From Agapanthus africanus (Eukaryota > Streptophyta > Magnoliopsida > Asparagales > Amaryllidaceae), in NCBI GenBank assembly GCA_030015575.1, contig CM057338.1, positions 306,407,827 through 306,471,826 of the forward strand: a DNA stretch of 64,000 nucleotides. The letters are read 5' to 3'. The position numbers and the translations under genes were made by a program. Positions 20,531 through 31,900 of this stretch are shown here, piece by piece. The first letter of the stretch is position 1. Each line of letters starts with the position of its first letter. The notes under the pieces are model-generated. The model did not search any database, was not told the origin of the DNA, and saw only the letters and a list, made by a program, of their open reading frames with translations.

Positions 20531-20563
<33 letters not shown>

Positions 20564-20578
20564 AAGAGAGAGAGAATA
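20529..20578. repeat. (TA)n(GA)n microsatellite between the two MITEs
   Basis: TATATATATATATATATATA followed by GAGAGAGAGAGAAAGAGAGA, the same order as at 20065. Confidence 0.9.
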
Positions 20579-20978
20579 ATGAAGAAAGGAGGCCATAGAA
20601 GGGAATTTCCTCCTATGGCGTTGAAAAAATACAACCTCCATCATTTTTTTGACGATCGGACTTCATCATCTTCATCGTTATCGTCTAAGATGTGAGTACA
20701 CCAATTTTCATGTGATTCTACAACTTTTTCACCGTTGATTTAGCAATGTAAAAAGTTCTATTATCGGTAAACCGTTAATTTTGAACCCACTAATTCAACG
20801 GTGAAAAAGTTGTAGAATCAAATGCAATTTGGTGTACCCATATCTTAGATGATAACGATGAAAATGATGAGTGCCGATCGTTGGAAAAAACGATGGAGTC
20901 GTTGGAAAAAACGATTTGGTTGTATTTTTGCGACGCCATACGAGGAAATTCCCTCCTATGGCATCTTTCCTCCATTAT
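20579..20978. mobile_element. Palindromic MITE, copy 2
   Basis: Same family as 20136-20528, better preserved: the arms meet near 20770 and include CTACAACTTTTTCACCGTTG against CAACGGTGAAAAAGTTGTAG. A short internal duplication (CGTTGGAAAAAACGAT twice, about 20879-20911) lengthens the right arm. A TA/GA tract follows at 20979-21003. Confidence 0.75.
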
Positions 20979-21070
20979 TCTTATATATATATATAGAGAG
21001 AGGGATGGTGGTGGTGGTGGTTTGGTTTATGTGAAACACCATCAAAACTTAAGGGTTTTAATGAAATTAG

Positions 21071-21272
21071 CCTTATCTTTTTTTAAACCTTATTCTTATT
21101 TCTTTGCTCGTTCTGTGGGTTAAGTGAGAGTTGGTTGATGGATTGGTTGGGATGAACTAACTTGAAAAACTTATCTTTTTTTAAACCTTACCCTTATTCT
21201 TCTTTCTTTGGTCGTCCTATGGGTTGAGTGAGAGTTGGTTGATGGATTGGTTGGGATGAACTAACTTGAAAA
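21071..21272. repeat. Tandem duplication, about 99-bp unit, two copies
   Basis: CTTATCTTTTTTTAAACCTT through GGGATGAACTAACTTGAAAA occurs twice in a row (starts about 21072 and 21170), differing at a few bases. Confidence 0.8.
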
Positions 21273-21356
21273 ACTGGCTGGCTTTTGCTTTGAATTTTAT
21301 GCGAACGAAGTTTTTACCAACCTATCTTGTTCAAAGAACCTTGACAATAAATTTAT

Positions 21357-21667
21357 GGGTAAATTATCAAAAAAAAATCCAGTTGTTTTCCCCGCTGTCA
21401 AAAACCCTCTGGCCTTGAAGCGGTTGTCAAAAACCCCTGGAAAATTTTCATGCGGTGACTGTATAGTTGCTTACTATATCTAAATAGATTATACATATCG
21501 CTGGCAATCACATGATAAATAGATATAACAGGCGATACCGCAGGCAAGGTTTTTTCTGACAACTGACAACTTTTTCGGGGTGTGTGTGTGTGTGTGTGTT
21601 TAACAAGCGCTTCAGGGGGCCACGTGGTTTTTGATAGCAGGACTTGGGGGGTTTTGGACAATTTACC
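21357..21667. mobile_element. Mutator-like MITE, copy 2 (311 bp)
   Basis: It starts GGGTAAATTATC and ends GGACAATTTACC, the same family as 19543-19892. A perfect 9-bp duplication TAAATTTAT flanks it (21348-21356 and 21668-21676). It contains a GT microsatellite near 21580. Confidence 0.85.
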
Positions 21668-21676
21668 TAAATTTAT

Positions 21677-22600
21677 TCATATATAATTTTTTCTTGCAAA
21701 CACATACACTGAAAACAACTCGGACAAAAAGTATAAAAAGACCAATCCTCCAAAGTGTATGCTTGATCGACACAAAATGAAAGGATCGCTTTGAAAATTT
21801 GTGATACCATTGGATTAAGTAACAGTGAAGATTGTTGGTTGGTTTGAGAGTTTAGTCTTGTAATCAGAAAGAAGTATCACTACTACTGCAACTAAAGAAG
21901 CTAGGAAGGGTACACTTAACTCGAACTAAATATAATAAAAAGGTGAACTTTTTTTTGATTCTATATTGGTTAATGGTTCACAAAATATATTTTACAAGAT
22001 TATTATATGGTTATAAAAATCTTCAATAATAATCACAAATTTGAAAGTTATATATCAACAAACTCAATATATAAAAGATACCCAAAATGGTATTTAGAAA
22101 ACCATAAATTCTGAAATATTCTCATTTCTTTTAAGCTAACAAATTAATAACAAACTAAATCATAAAACAAAAGTAATTTAAAACTGCAGAATCCACAATT
22201 CCATATTTTAATTTTTTTTTTTTTTTTTTTTACATCTTAATCACATGTATCACAGACGCCAAAAGGTTAGTATTATATAACTAAGTTGAACTCTTATAGA
22301 ACATTCAAGCTTACATAGAGAGAGAGAACCTTTTAAAATCAAGTAATCACATGTACATTCAAGCTTACATTAATTCGATTTTATTAACATACAATATATG
22401 TTGTAGATGCAAATTATATATTTAAACTCATGAGGAAGCTATTTTTTAATAGAAGTCTAAATGCAAAATAATGTTCTGCTTACTTCCAAATAGCTTTCCA
22501 GGGACACTCTGGCAGCAAAGCTCAAATGTGCTAATAAAATGTAAATTACATGTGGTAATATAAACAAAAGGAAAAGAAAAAACTTCAACATTATTCCAAC
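21677..22600. other. AT-rich intergenic DNA
   Basis: No protein-like frame. It contains a T homopolymer near 22208-22231 and a short duplicated segment (ACATTCAAGCTTACAT near 22302 and 22356). It separates the 3' end of the SEC1-type gene from the MITE cluster. Confidence 0.5.
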
Positions 22601-22639
22601 ATAAAAAATTTACCATCAGAGATTAACTGAGGCACAGTG

Positions 22640-22935
22640 TCAGCGGCACAAGCCCTTCCAACCTTTACGGTTTACATTTGGTGATGGAACAATTTGTATC
22701 ACGGATATCGTATGTACACACAATTCACATTATCTTGCAATCAGCAACATTTTCAAAGAAAAAGTCCGAGGTGGTTGCTTCTGAAAATCTCAAAAGCTGA
22801 ATCAAGCTATATCGACAATGAATCTTGTTATAAAATACATTTAAAGAAAGACACTGCTGGACCAAAACTGAAAGGAACACAAGGGCCAAAATACACTGAT
22901 AACTGCTCTTGCAGGCGACGAGATATGAAGACCAC
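22640..22935 (-). other. Probable 3' UTR of the KEULE-type gene
   Basis: Non-coding, U-rich on the minus strand. No single clear AATAAA could be chosen, so the end is uncertain. Confidence 0.4.
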
Positions 22936-22971
22936 TCATGAGGCATCTTGAGCTTTCAGAAGTTTCAATTT
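22936..22971 (-). CDS. KEU: KEULE-type gene, last exon with stop
   Basis: [11 protein letters not shown] then TGA (22938-22936). Acceptor ATGCAG. The C-terminal KLKLL matches the family. Confidence 0.88.
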   Translation of the reverse strand, partial: KLKLLKAQDAS

Positions 22972-25900
22972 CTGCATGAAACAGGAATAGGCAGGTCACA
23001 GTCAGTCTAACATATAGTAAAAAGCTTTTAGTAAAAATGTTTTTGTAATAGTTGATGTTTTGTCATAAAATTATGATCAACAAACAAGTTTCTATTTCCC
23101 AGAAAAAATGCAAGTATATATCAGGCAATCAATTCATAAACTTTCAGGTATAGTTTCTGTATTTTGTAAATAAAGGTTAGATTTTTGTTTGCTATAAGTA
23201 AAGGAGCTTCATTCACAATATTTGAATTGACATCAAGTGATGGAAAGAAGCAAAATAGAACGCGCGCGCGCGCGCGCACACATGTATATAACTATATATT
23301 CCTGCGAACAGAAATGTTTTATCTAAATCAAACATTAAATTTGGAAAATTTTGGCTTTAAGGAACAAACAGCTATATCAACAATAATATAAAATACGCAA
23401 AATTACACAAAATTTCCCTTAACCATATTATTACAGTATGCTATGAGAGCAACATGTAAGGGTATTATTTTAGTGAAAAACTCCTTAATACCAAAATTTA
23501 AAAGAGTTTACTGTACAAAAAACACTTTAATGTAGTTTGGCGGATGAACAATAGTTAAGGGTAATTTAGTGTAATTTGGCATATTAAATCAGGAAAAAAA
23601 TTTGAATCTTCATAGAGGGGGCTTCCACTTAGAGAAGACTCTAGGAAGTAGCAATTAAGAAAAAACTAGTATTTTGCATGTGCGATGCACGTGCGTATAT
23701 TTTGAACATATATACATCTCAATAAAGGTGTGAGTAAAAATTGATCATGGACATTACATGAAATTTTCTAAAGACATTTATAGTTTTTATAAATTTAAAT
23801 TAAATGAATACGGTTAATGGTAATATTAGAATTGAGAAATTTATGAATTATACAAAATAACAAAGATATAAGGGCTTATGTATAAATTTGTAAAGCATAC
23901 ATGGGTTTTAGAACATGAAAGAGGATGTGTAATGAATGAGAGAGGAATGTGGACTTTTTATATTCTTATTTTTGTCTTTTTTGGTGGATGAGATGAACAT
24001 CTTCAATTCTCAACTTTGGCTATTAGAGTTTTGTCATTTTTTAATATTTATTTTGTTGATTAACGACATCATCCAAGAGAGTTCTAGTTATACAAGCAAA
24101 GATTTTGACTCACTGTAATGAACTGTGGAGGATCATCGAGACTAGAACATCCAAGAATGACTTCCCTTCTAAGTTTAGATGTCAGCTTGTGGGCAGTGCG
24201 GAGCTGGTCAATGAACATGGAAGAGAGAAGGAAAAATAATTAATTTATATCTAGACTAAAAGAAGTGAAGCATGAAAAAAGGCAAGTGTCCTCTACCTCA
24301 GATCGAGTGGCCCCACCAATCATGAACACAAAAATTCGCTGGCCCATCTTCCTGAAATCGCTTGATGCATGCTTCAATACAGAATCACTGCAAAAGCCAC
24401 CCAAATGAGATGGAAATATTATCATAGAAAAACAGATGACAGAACTGACTCCTCTAAGAAAAACCAGTGTAAACATGAGATAATTTTATGCTTGAAATTT
24501 GAGGATATTTTTTCTGGCTAAATTGCGCCTTCACTTTTTTCCTATAGCAGGATTCCACCCCTCTCTTATCCCTCTGTCAAATTTCTATAGGTCTGCATCG
24601 AATATAATTTTTAAAAAGTGGCACTCTATCTCTCTACTCTAATGAAATTTGCAATTTGCATCTATTTCTTTATGTGTGCATTGCAAGTATAAGAATCTTT
24701 ATTTGTACGCATTGCACATGTAAGTTGCTAGTTCAAATACCTTGAAGATCCGTCATCAGAGTTAGTCTTAGCCCAATTAGCAGTCCGTCGTGATCTCATG
24801 GAATGTGCAGGTGCTGAGGTTGTTCGTGTTGCCGGAGCTTGAGTGGTAGTCCGTGCAGAACCACTATTAGAGGTTCCAGCAGCAGGTGCAGGGCTAGGCT
24901 CATTCATACATGGATACTCATCTGCAGGTAGTTCTCCTTTGTTAAGTTTTTCAATCAACTCCTGCAAGGAAATACAGAGTATCTCGACATATGTTACTAT
25001 ATCTAAACAACCACGGCACATGGCGTCAAGTTACTGTTAGAAACTTAGAAAATACCGCATCAGGTATTACAGAGCTTATCAGATATAGTTAAATAAAAGT
25101 CGTGACTTGGGAAATATAGCTCTAGGATAAATTTCACTAAACTATCCTCAATCGGTCTGGTGCTTCATTAAACTACCATAGAGTTCTTTTATTACAGTGT
25201 ACCTCCTTAAACTTCTGATTTAAGAGAGTTCCCCCCCCCCCCCCTGCAAGTACCCGTAAATAGAGCACTAAGGAGCTTACAGTCATGGCGGATGCTGCTC
25301 TTTTCAGGCAGGGCATAAATATATACAATAAATTTATGATTTCATAATTCGAGTTTTCAAATGATACACCAGTGGTGTTAAACTTAACTTTATTTATTAT
25401 TAAATCCAATGATCAAGTTTTTATAGCCTTAATTGAGAGATGAAAAAAAAAGAAAGAAATGTAGTGAAAAGATGAAACAGATTGCTAAATAACTATTAAA
25501 AATAAAGGAAATTTTGCAAAAAGACAGAACAATTAGGAAATACATAGCGGAAAACAATAAGAAAAATACAATAAACTACAAATAGTGACCTTTTTTAACT
25601 TTCATATTAAATGACCAAGAAAATAATTAAAATTTGCAACTCTTAACACTGAGTTTGGCCAGATATAGATGTAAAAGAGTAATCCCTTAAATTGATAATT
25701 TTTCAGAGGTTTACAAATACAAAAAAGGGTCTTTTTACTTTAAAAAAAAAACTCGTACTTCGCTAATTACTAACAAAAACCCTCCGTACTTCATATTTAC
25801 TTTAAAGAACCCCCTCAATACATATAAGTTGCACTAAAAAAATCCTAACACGCTAAAAAGAGAATACTTTTAGTATCTTCCATTACTCTGTTAGGACTTA

Positions 25901-28900
25901 TGAGGCTAATGGTAAGTATTGGGTTAGGAATTTAAAACCTTCCCAACACCTCTTCTTTTCCCAATATTCCTAATTTTCCTCCCAAATTGGCTTTAGGATT
26001 AAGTTTCAATTAAAGATCTCTCAAATTGTTTATAGAAACCGGCTTGTCTTTCTCAACCTTCTCCAGCAACGAGCTTGTCGAGTGTCATGTCCCTTCAATT
26101 GCAAGCTTCGATCATAGACAACCTCATCTGAAAGAGAAGAGATTCTTCAGTTGCGCTAAATCTCAAACTTCAACTAAGCGGGATATGGATTATTTTTATG
26201 GGAGAAATACCTACTTAAATATTTATAAAGTAAGAGAATAGTTCAAGCACAACCTCCGGCTCCATCTTCCTAACAGGAAGCTAACTTTTGATGGAAAATT
26301 AGTGAGGTTTTTTTAGTGCAACTAAAATGCATGAGGGGTCTTTTAAGTACATTTGAAATATGGAGGCTTTTTAGTAAAAAGCCTAAAAAATTATGGGTGT
26401 ACTTGTATATGACAATTTATGGGGCATATATAAAACATAGGTCCCCAGCAACAACATCAACAACTGAGCTTTTATCCCAAGTATATGGGGTAGACTTCAT
26501 GAACCAACATGAGAATCAAGCTGGGTTGAACACATGGATCCTCAACCTCCACTCACTCCTATCGAACAAATACTTTCATTAAGGCCTTTGGCATCCATAT
26601 CTTTTCGTATCGCCTCCATCCACTTTTTGTCGGTCTCTCTTTCGCCCTTTTGACTGGTCTAAATCGAGAATATTCATTTGTCGAACCGGTGCTTCTGTAG
26701 ATTTGCGTCGCACACGATCAAACTTTCTTAGACGGTTTTCCTAGACGGCTTAGCTCAGTTGGTACCAATTCCCTCTTCAATGTGAGAGGTCACAAGTTCG
26801 ATCCCCGAAGGGTGTCGATTCCCAAAATTTTTTTTGCACGAATATCTTCATTTCACATCTTATCTTTTCTAGTATTGCCACACATCTAACGAAATGTGCG
26901 CATCTCCGCTTCATTCATCTTCTACGGATGATGTTTATTAGGACCCCAACATTCCGTACCATATAACAAGACATGTCTGATAGCGTTTCGATAAAACTTT
27001 CCCTTCAATTTTAATGGAAAGTTGCGAATGCACAAAATCCTCGTTGAGCTCCTCCATTTCAACCAACCAACCTAAATGTTCTGGTTGACATCGCTATCGA
27101 TCTCCCCTATTCTTTTTATGATAAAACCTAGATATCTAAACAAATTGCTTGATGGTATCACGTGCTCATCCAGTGTTATATATCATTGTGATCTTGGCTT
27201 CTCTATTTACTAAATTTGCATTGCATATATGATACCTTAGACCTGCTCAATCTAAACCAAAGAGATTCCAACATTTACCTCCATAACTCCTATTTGGCAT
27301 TAACTCCTGCTTTCATCACATCTACCAGAATAATATCATCGTAACATATGCTAACGTATCTCATCTTGAATAGTTCTACTAAGCCCATCTATCATTATGA
27401 CAAACAAGAATGGACTTCTCCTTGATGCAAGCCAATTGTGATTGGAAAATTGCTCATTAGGCCACCGCAGGTTGTTACATTTGTCACTACTCCATCATAC
27501 ACGTCCTATATTATCTCAATGTAAGTATTTTGTTGTAAGCTTTCTCTAAATCAATAAAATCATATGCAAATCTCTTCTCCTCTTTCGAAAACGCTCGATA
27601 AGTTGACGGAGCAAATGAATAGTCTCTGTTGTCGATCATTCAGGCATGAAGCCATGAATCAAAACCGGTTCTTTGTTATCTTAACATCTTGCCTTAGCCT
27701 GTGTCCAATCGTCCTCTTCCAAAGTTCAATGGTGTGACACATGAGTTTTATTCCACGGTAGTTAGAGCAATTTTGAATGTCACCCTTGTTATTGTAGATA
27801 TGTACAAGAGTACTCTTCCGGCCTCATTTGGCATCTTTTTGATTTGCTAAATCTTATTAAATATTCACGTTGGCCATCTATGCCTATTTCTTCCAGGCAT
27901 CTCCATACGGACCATACCTCAATAGAAATCTCATTTGGACCAACAACTTTTCTTGATTTCACTCTCTTCAAACCTTCTGTAACCTTAGATACTCTTATTC
28001 TACGCATGAAATCACTGTTTATATCTTAAGATTGAGTAACAAGTCCATCCAAATTCTTAGTAAAGCTCTCATTGAACAATTTTTCAAAATAATCTCTCTA
28101 CCTTTTCTTGATATCCTCATCTCAAATTAAAACCTTTTGATTTTCATCTTTGACATATTTCACCACATAAATCTATAGCCTTCCTTTCCCTCGTTCGATC
28201 AATTATGTATATATCATTTTTAGCCTCCTTGTTGTCCAACTTCTCGTATACCTCTTTGTAGTTTTTGCTATCTTATACTTCTCACATCTCTATATGAATC
28301 CTTCTTGATTTTAACAGCAGCCTTTACATCTTCATTCCAACGCTTGGATTTAAACCCATCGTTGCCGGTCTAAAATCTGGATGGAAAAGGATGAGGGTTG
28401 TGGTCGGCTTGTGACAGACAGCGTAAAACTTTATCACGTTCTATGACATGAACCACGATAAAAAGAAACATAAGTTCCCAACTTGAAAAAAATATAACCA
28501 TGGAAAAAAACCGGTGCCAAAAATATGAATTAAAAATATATCCATGGAAAAGGATCGAACTTGAGACCTTCTCCATTGCTTGAGTTACAATCCAAGCATC
28601 AAATCAGTAAGGCTACTATTACTTTCATTGAAGTGTTTACGTGAAATATATAATATCCTTTTGTAAGCCATCACTTACATATATATGGATCCCCGGATCA
28701 TAGGATCCAGGAGAGTGGCTACCTAACCTGGACCCTTAAAGATCCTCCCCTGCTTACAGCAATAAAAGACGATTAAAATTGTTCAGTGAAAATTCGTGAT
28801 AATTATAGGGAGGGAAGTTTAGTGAAATTTACCCTATAGATATAACCTAAGTAATAATCCATCAATAGTTAATGCAGCAACTGAAATGCCAATGCTACCT

Positions 28901-31900
28901 CTATCATCGGATAAAATCGTGATAACTGCCATGTCTCCTCTTCATCAGTCCGATCTTTCCTAGCTGCCTGCTTCTTCTGATAAACATATATATAAATGCA
29001 TTGCAAACCATTAGCAGCTTGTCGCAAAAGTGGGGAAAAAGGGAGAAGAAAGAAGTCTTTCTCTAATCATAAATTGTACCTTCTGGCCATCAAATTTCAG
29101 AGAGAAGCCTGCTCCAGATGTCTTTTTGGCATCTAATCCTCCCAAGTATTTCATGTTATTCACAGTGTTCATATCATCAGGCGATAGTTTTGCAAGCTGA
29201 AGGGAAACCAGATAAAATAAACAAAATTAAAACATGTTTACTGCATCAACTTGAAGCTAATATATGATGGAAGAGCGAGCAAAGCTGACCGAATTCAATA
29301 AACTTGATAACAAAAATTATAATGAAGAAATACCTTTAAAACATTCATCTAAAAGTTTTGATACATATCATATGCTCATTATAGACATAGAAATACAATC
29401 TTTAACTATACATACAAATCTGTTTATTTTCCAAGTGGAAAATTAAGTAATATAACCCTTAAAATTAGTCAACTAACAAGGTAAAACTGTATAGGAACAT
29501 AAAGGTTTTTTAAAAGCACTATACTCTCGCAGAGGGTTTAACTTAGACGGTAACCTATGCTTAAAGGCGGCAGTCAAATTTTCAAACCCCCCCCCCCCCC
29601 GGCCGCTTGTGGAATGAAAGAAGCGAGTTCGATATCTAACAATGCAGAAGGTAACAAAAGAAATAGATAAAGATGGTTGGTTCCTATAGATGGAGATGTA
29701 CCTCAAAGATCTGAATATGCAAAGTGGGTTTTTATTCATAATAACTAGTTCCATATTTTGGCCATTAGGATATGAGATAATAAAGAGAGGGACTTTTTTA
29801 TATTGATATTGCACCCCCAAATCTATGGTACTCCAAGAAAACAGAACCAAAACCTCATAATTCTACACACAACACCCAATTCATCAAAATAAACTAAATT
29901 TGTCCCCTTAGTTAACCTCCATGCAATTAACATCCAAATTCTGTTAATATGTTGATAATTGTAATTATTATAGTCATCAAATACCGATTAACCTTCCAGT
30001 GGATACTCACGCTAAGGTTCAAGAGTTTAGTTAAGGTATCTAGTAGTTTTCTCTTTGCCGCCGGAGAGGACAAAGATGCAGGGCGACGGAGGACAGAGGT
30101 GATGGAGGGAATGGCCATGGAGAGAAGAGGGGAAGAGGAGGGTGGTGTTATGGATGGAGGCATTCTACGGTTTAGGATTTGCTTTAAGTGAGAAGCAAAG
30201 AGAACATGGAAGGGTTTGAGAAAATGGTAGAGAGAAGGGAGGAGCATGGAGGTGAATGAGAGTTGAGGAGATAAGATGGGCTTTCTCTTATCTTGAGTTG
30301 GTAATGAAGAGAGATGATGAGAATGAGAGGAAGAAGAAGAAGAGTTTCTTCATAAATATGAAGAAGTTGGAGTATTTCATCTCTTGAGTCGGTAATGAAG
30401 CGAGATGGTGATGGGTTCTAAAAATGGAAGAAGATTATTAAAAAATTGATGATGTAACTAATCTTTAAATCTAACCATAGTAAACTTAATCAAACCACCA
30501 AACTAACAGAAGGTTTTTTTGGGTTAACGGAGAAAAATTGAGTGTAATTTTTAGGATCATGAAGTTTCAGATGTATTTTTTGGAAATATCAATTGGGGGT
30601 GCAAACTCGAAAAGAAAAAAAAACTAAAAACTGGAATGATATGTATGTAAGAGTTATTGTTGAATAGAAAGTTGCAAGCCCCAGATTAATTTAAATATAA
30701 AACAGAAAGAAGAGCACGAATTGCAATTCCAAATCAATTATTTCATCATGACTGAACATGGTGATTGAGAAGATTACCTGTATGATTATATGAATCAGTG
30801 ATTCTACAGAAACAAACTAACATGCATCCTCTCATCTATTTATTGCCTCATATATAATTGACTGATAATCTACTACTCCATAATTATTTATTGATATTGT
30901 GTATAACTTATTTTTTAAACATATTTTTGTGCCTGCCTTCACTCAGTCATACTCCTTGGTTCACACCTGTCTCGGGTGTGTCGGGCACTTTAAGCTGCAC
31001 ACTAATTCTTGCACCTAAACTATATTGGTTATCTACAAGTATTTAAGTAATTGTTTGGTTGAGTGATGGTATGCGACAACCCTATATTAATGTAGAACGT
31101 AGGTGCAACTTATCATGTATTTAAATATGGTCATGGTGGTAAATTAGTAATAACCTGCACAATGGTTCAGGCAGTATAATTTAATATACATAACAATTTT
31201 TTTAAAATTTGTTGGATTTATCTTGCGGTTCCATTTATTATCAATATTATTCCAGGACACTAGCCCGCACGAATGACTATTAGCTCCCCCCCCCCCCCCG
31301 ATAATTACGCCTATTGTGCTAGCTACTGATGGGTATAAGAATAAACTAAATAAAACTTGTGTTTTCTTTTTTTGCCATGCCCATCTTCCTTTTCAATTGG
31401 TTGTTGATTTGATGATTTTAAGCAATAATTTGGAACCCCTCCCCATTTCATCATATTATTGACGCGGGGCCTACAATCAAATTTTAGGGAAAAATTCACA
31501 ATTGGTAACTTTCAATATCGAGAACGGTTACCCCTCATAGACTAATAGTTATATTTTGGTGACAAAAAACTATCATGTAGATACTTCTTCCTTTATTTTT
31601 AATTTAATGATTCTTGTGGTGCAATATTAAACAACCATAAATGTGCAATGAAGATTTATAACTAAATTGCAAACATGTATAAAGTAAAACATATATATTT
31701 TACGTAGCCATGAATTCATTGAGCTTGCAAAGTTGATAATCCAATTGAAAAATAGGAAATTTATTAAAAAGCCGTATTACATATTGTAAGAGATAACAAT
31801 AATAAAAAATGAGAGAGGAGAGAGTTACCACGCCACCATCCCAGCCACACCACCGCACCCACCTTATACGCCGTCGTTGCCACGACTCACCCTCAGCACA

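Noticed and set aside
24843-25040. Plus-strand frame opposite exon n
   Set aside because: Shadow of the Ala/Ser/Thr-rich coding stretch on the other strand.
26751-26806. Possible tRNA gene (A and B boxes at correct distance)
   Set aside because: No acceptor-stem pairing and a T-rich tail; it interrupts an RTE copy, so it was called a SINE.
25128-28842. Single transposon with GGATAAATTTCACTAAACT-like inverted ends 3.7 kb apart
   Set aside because: The motif pair is short, and the interval holds an RTE copy, a SINE and another TIR element. Two separate old MITE fragments are simpler.
29927-30247. 106-codon minus-strand frame in the large intron
   Set aside because: Lies inside the putative long-TIR element and matches no protein family; composition-driven.
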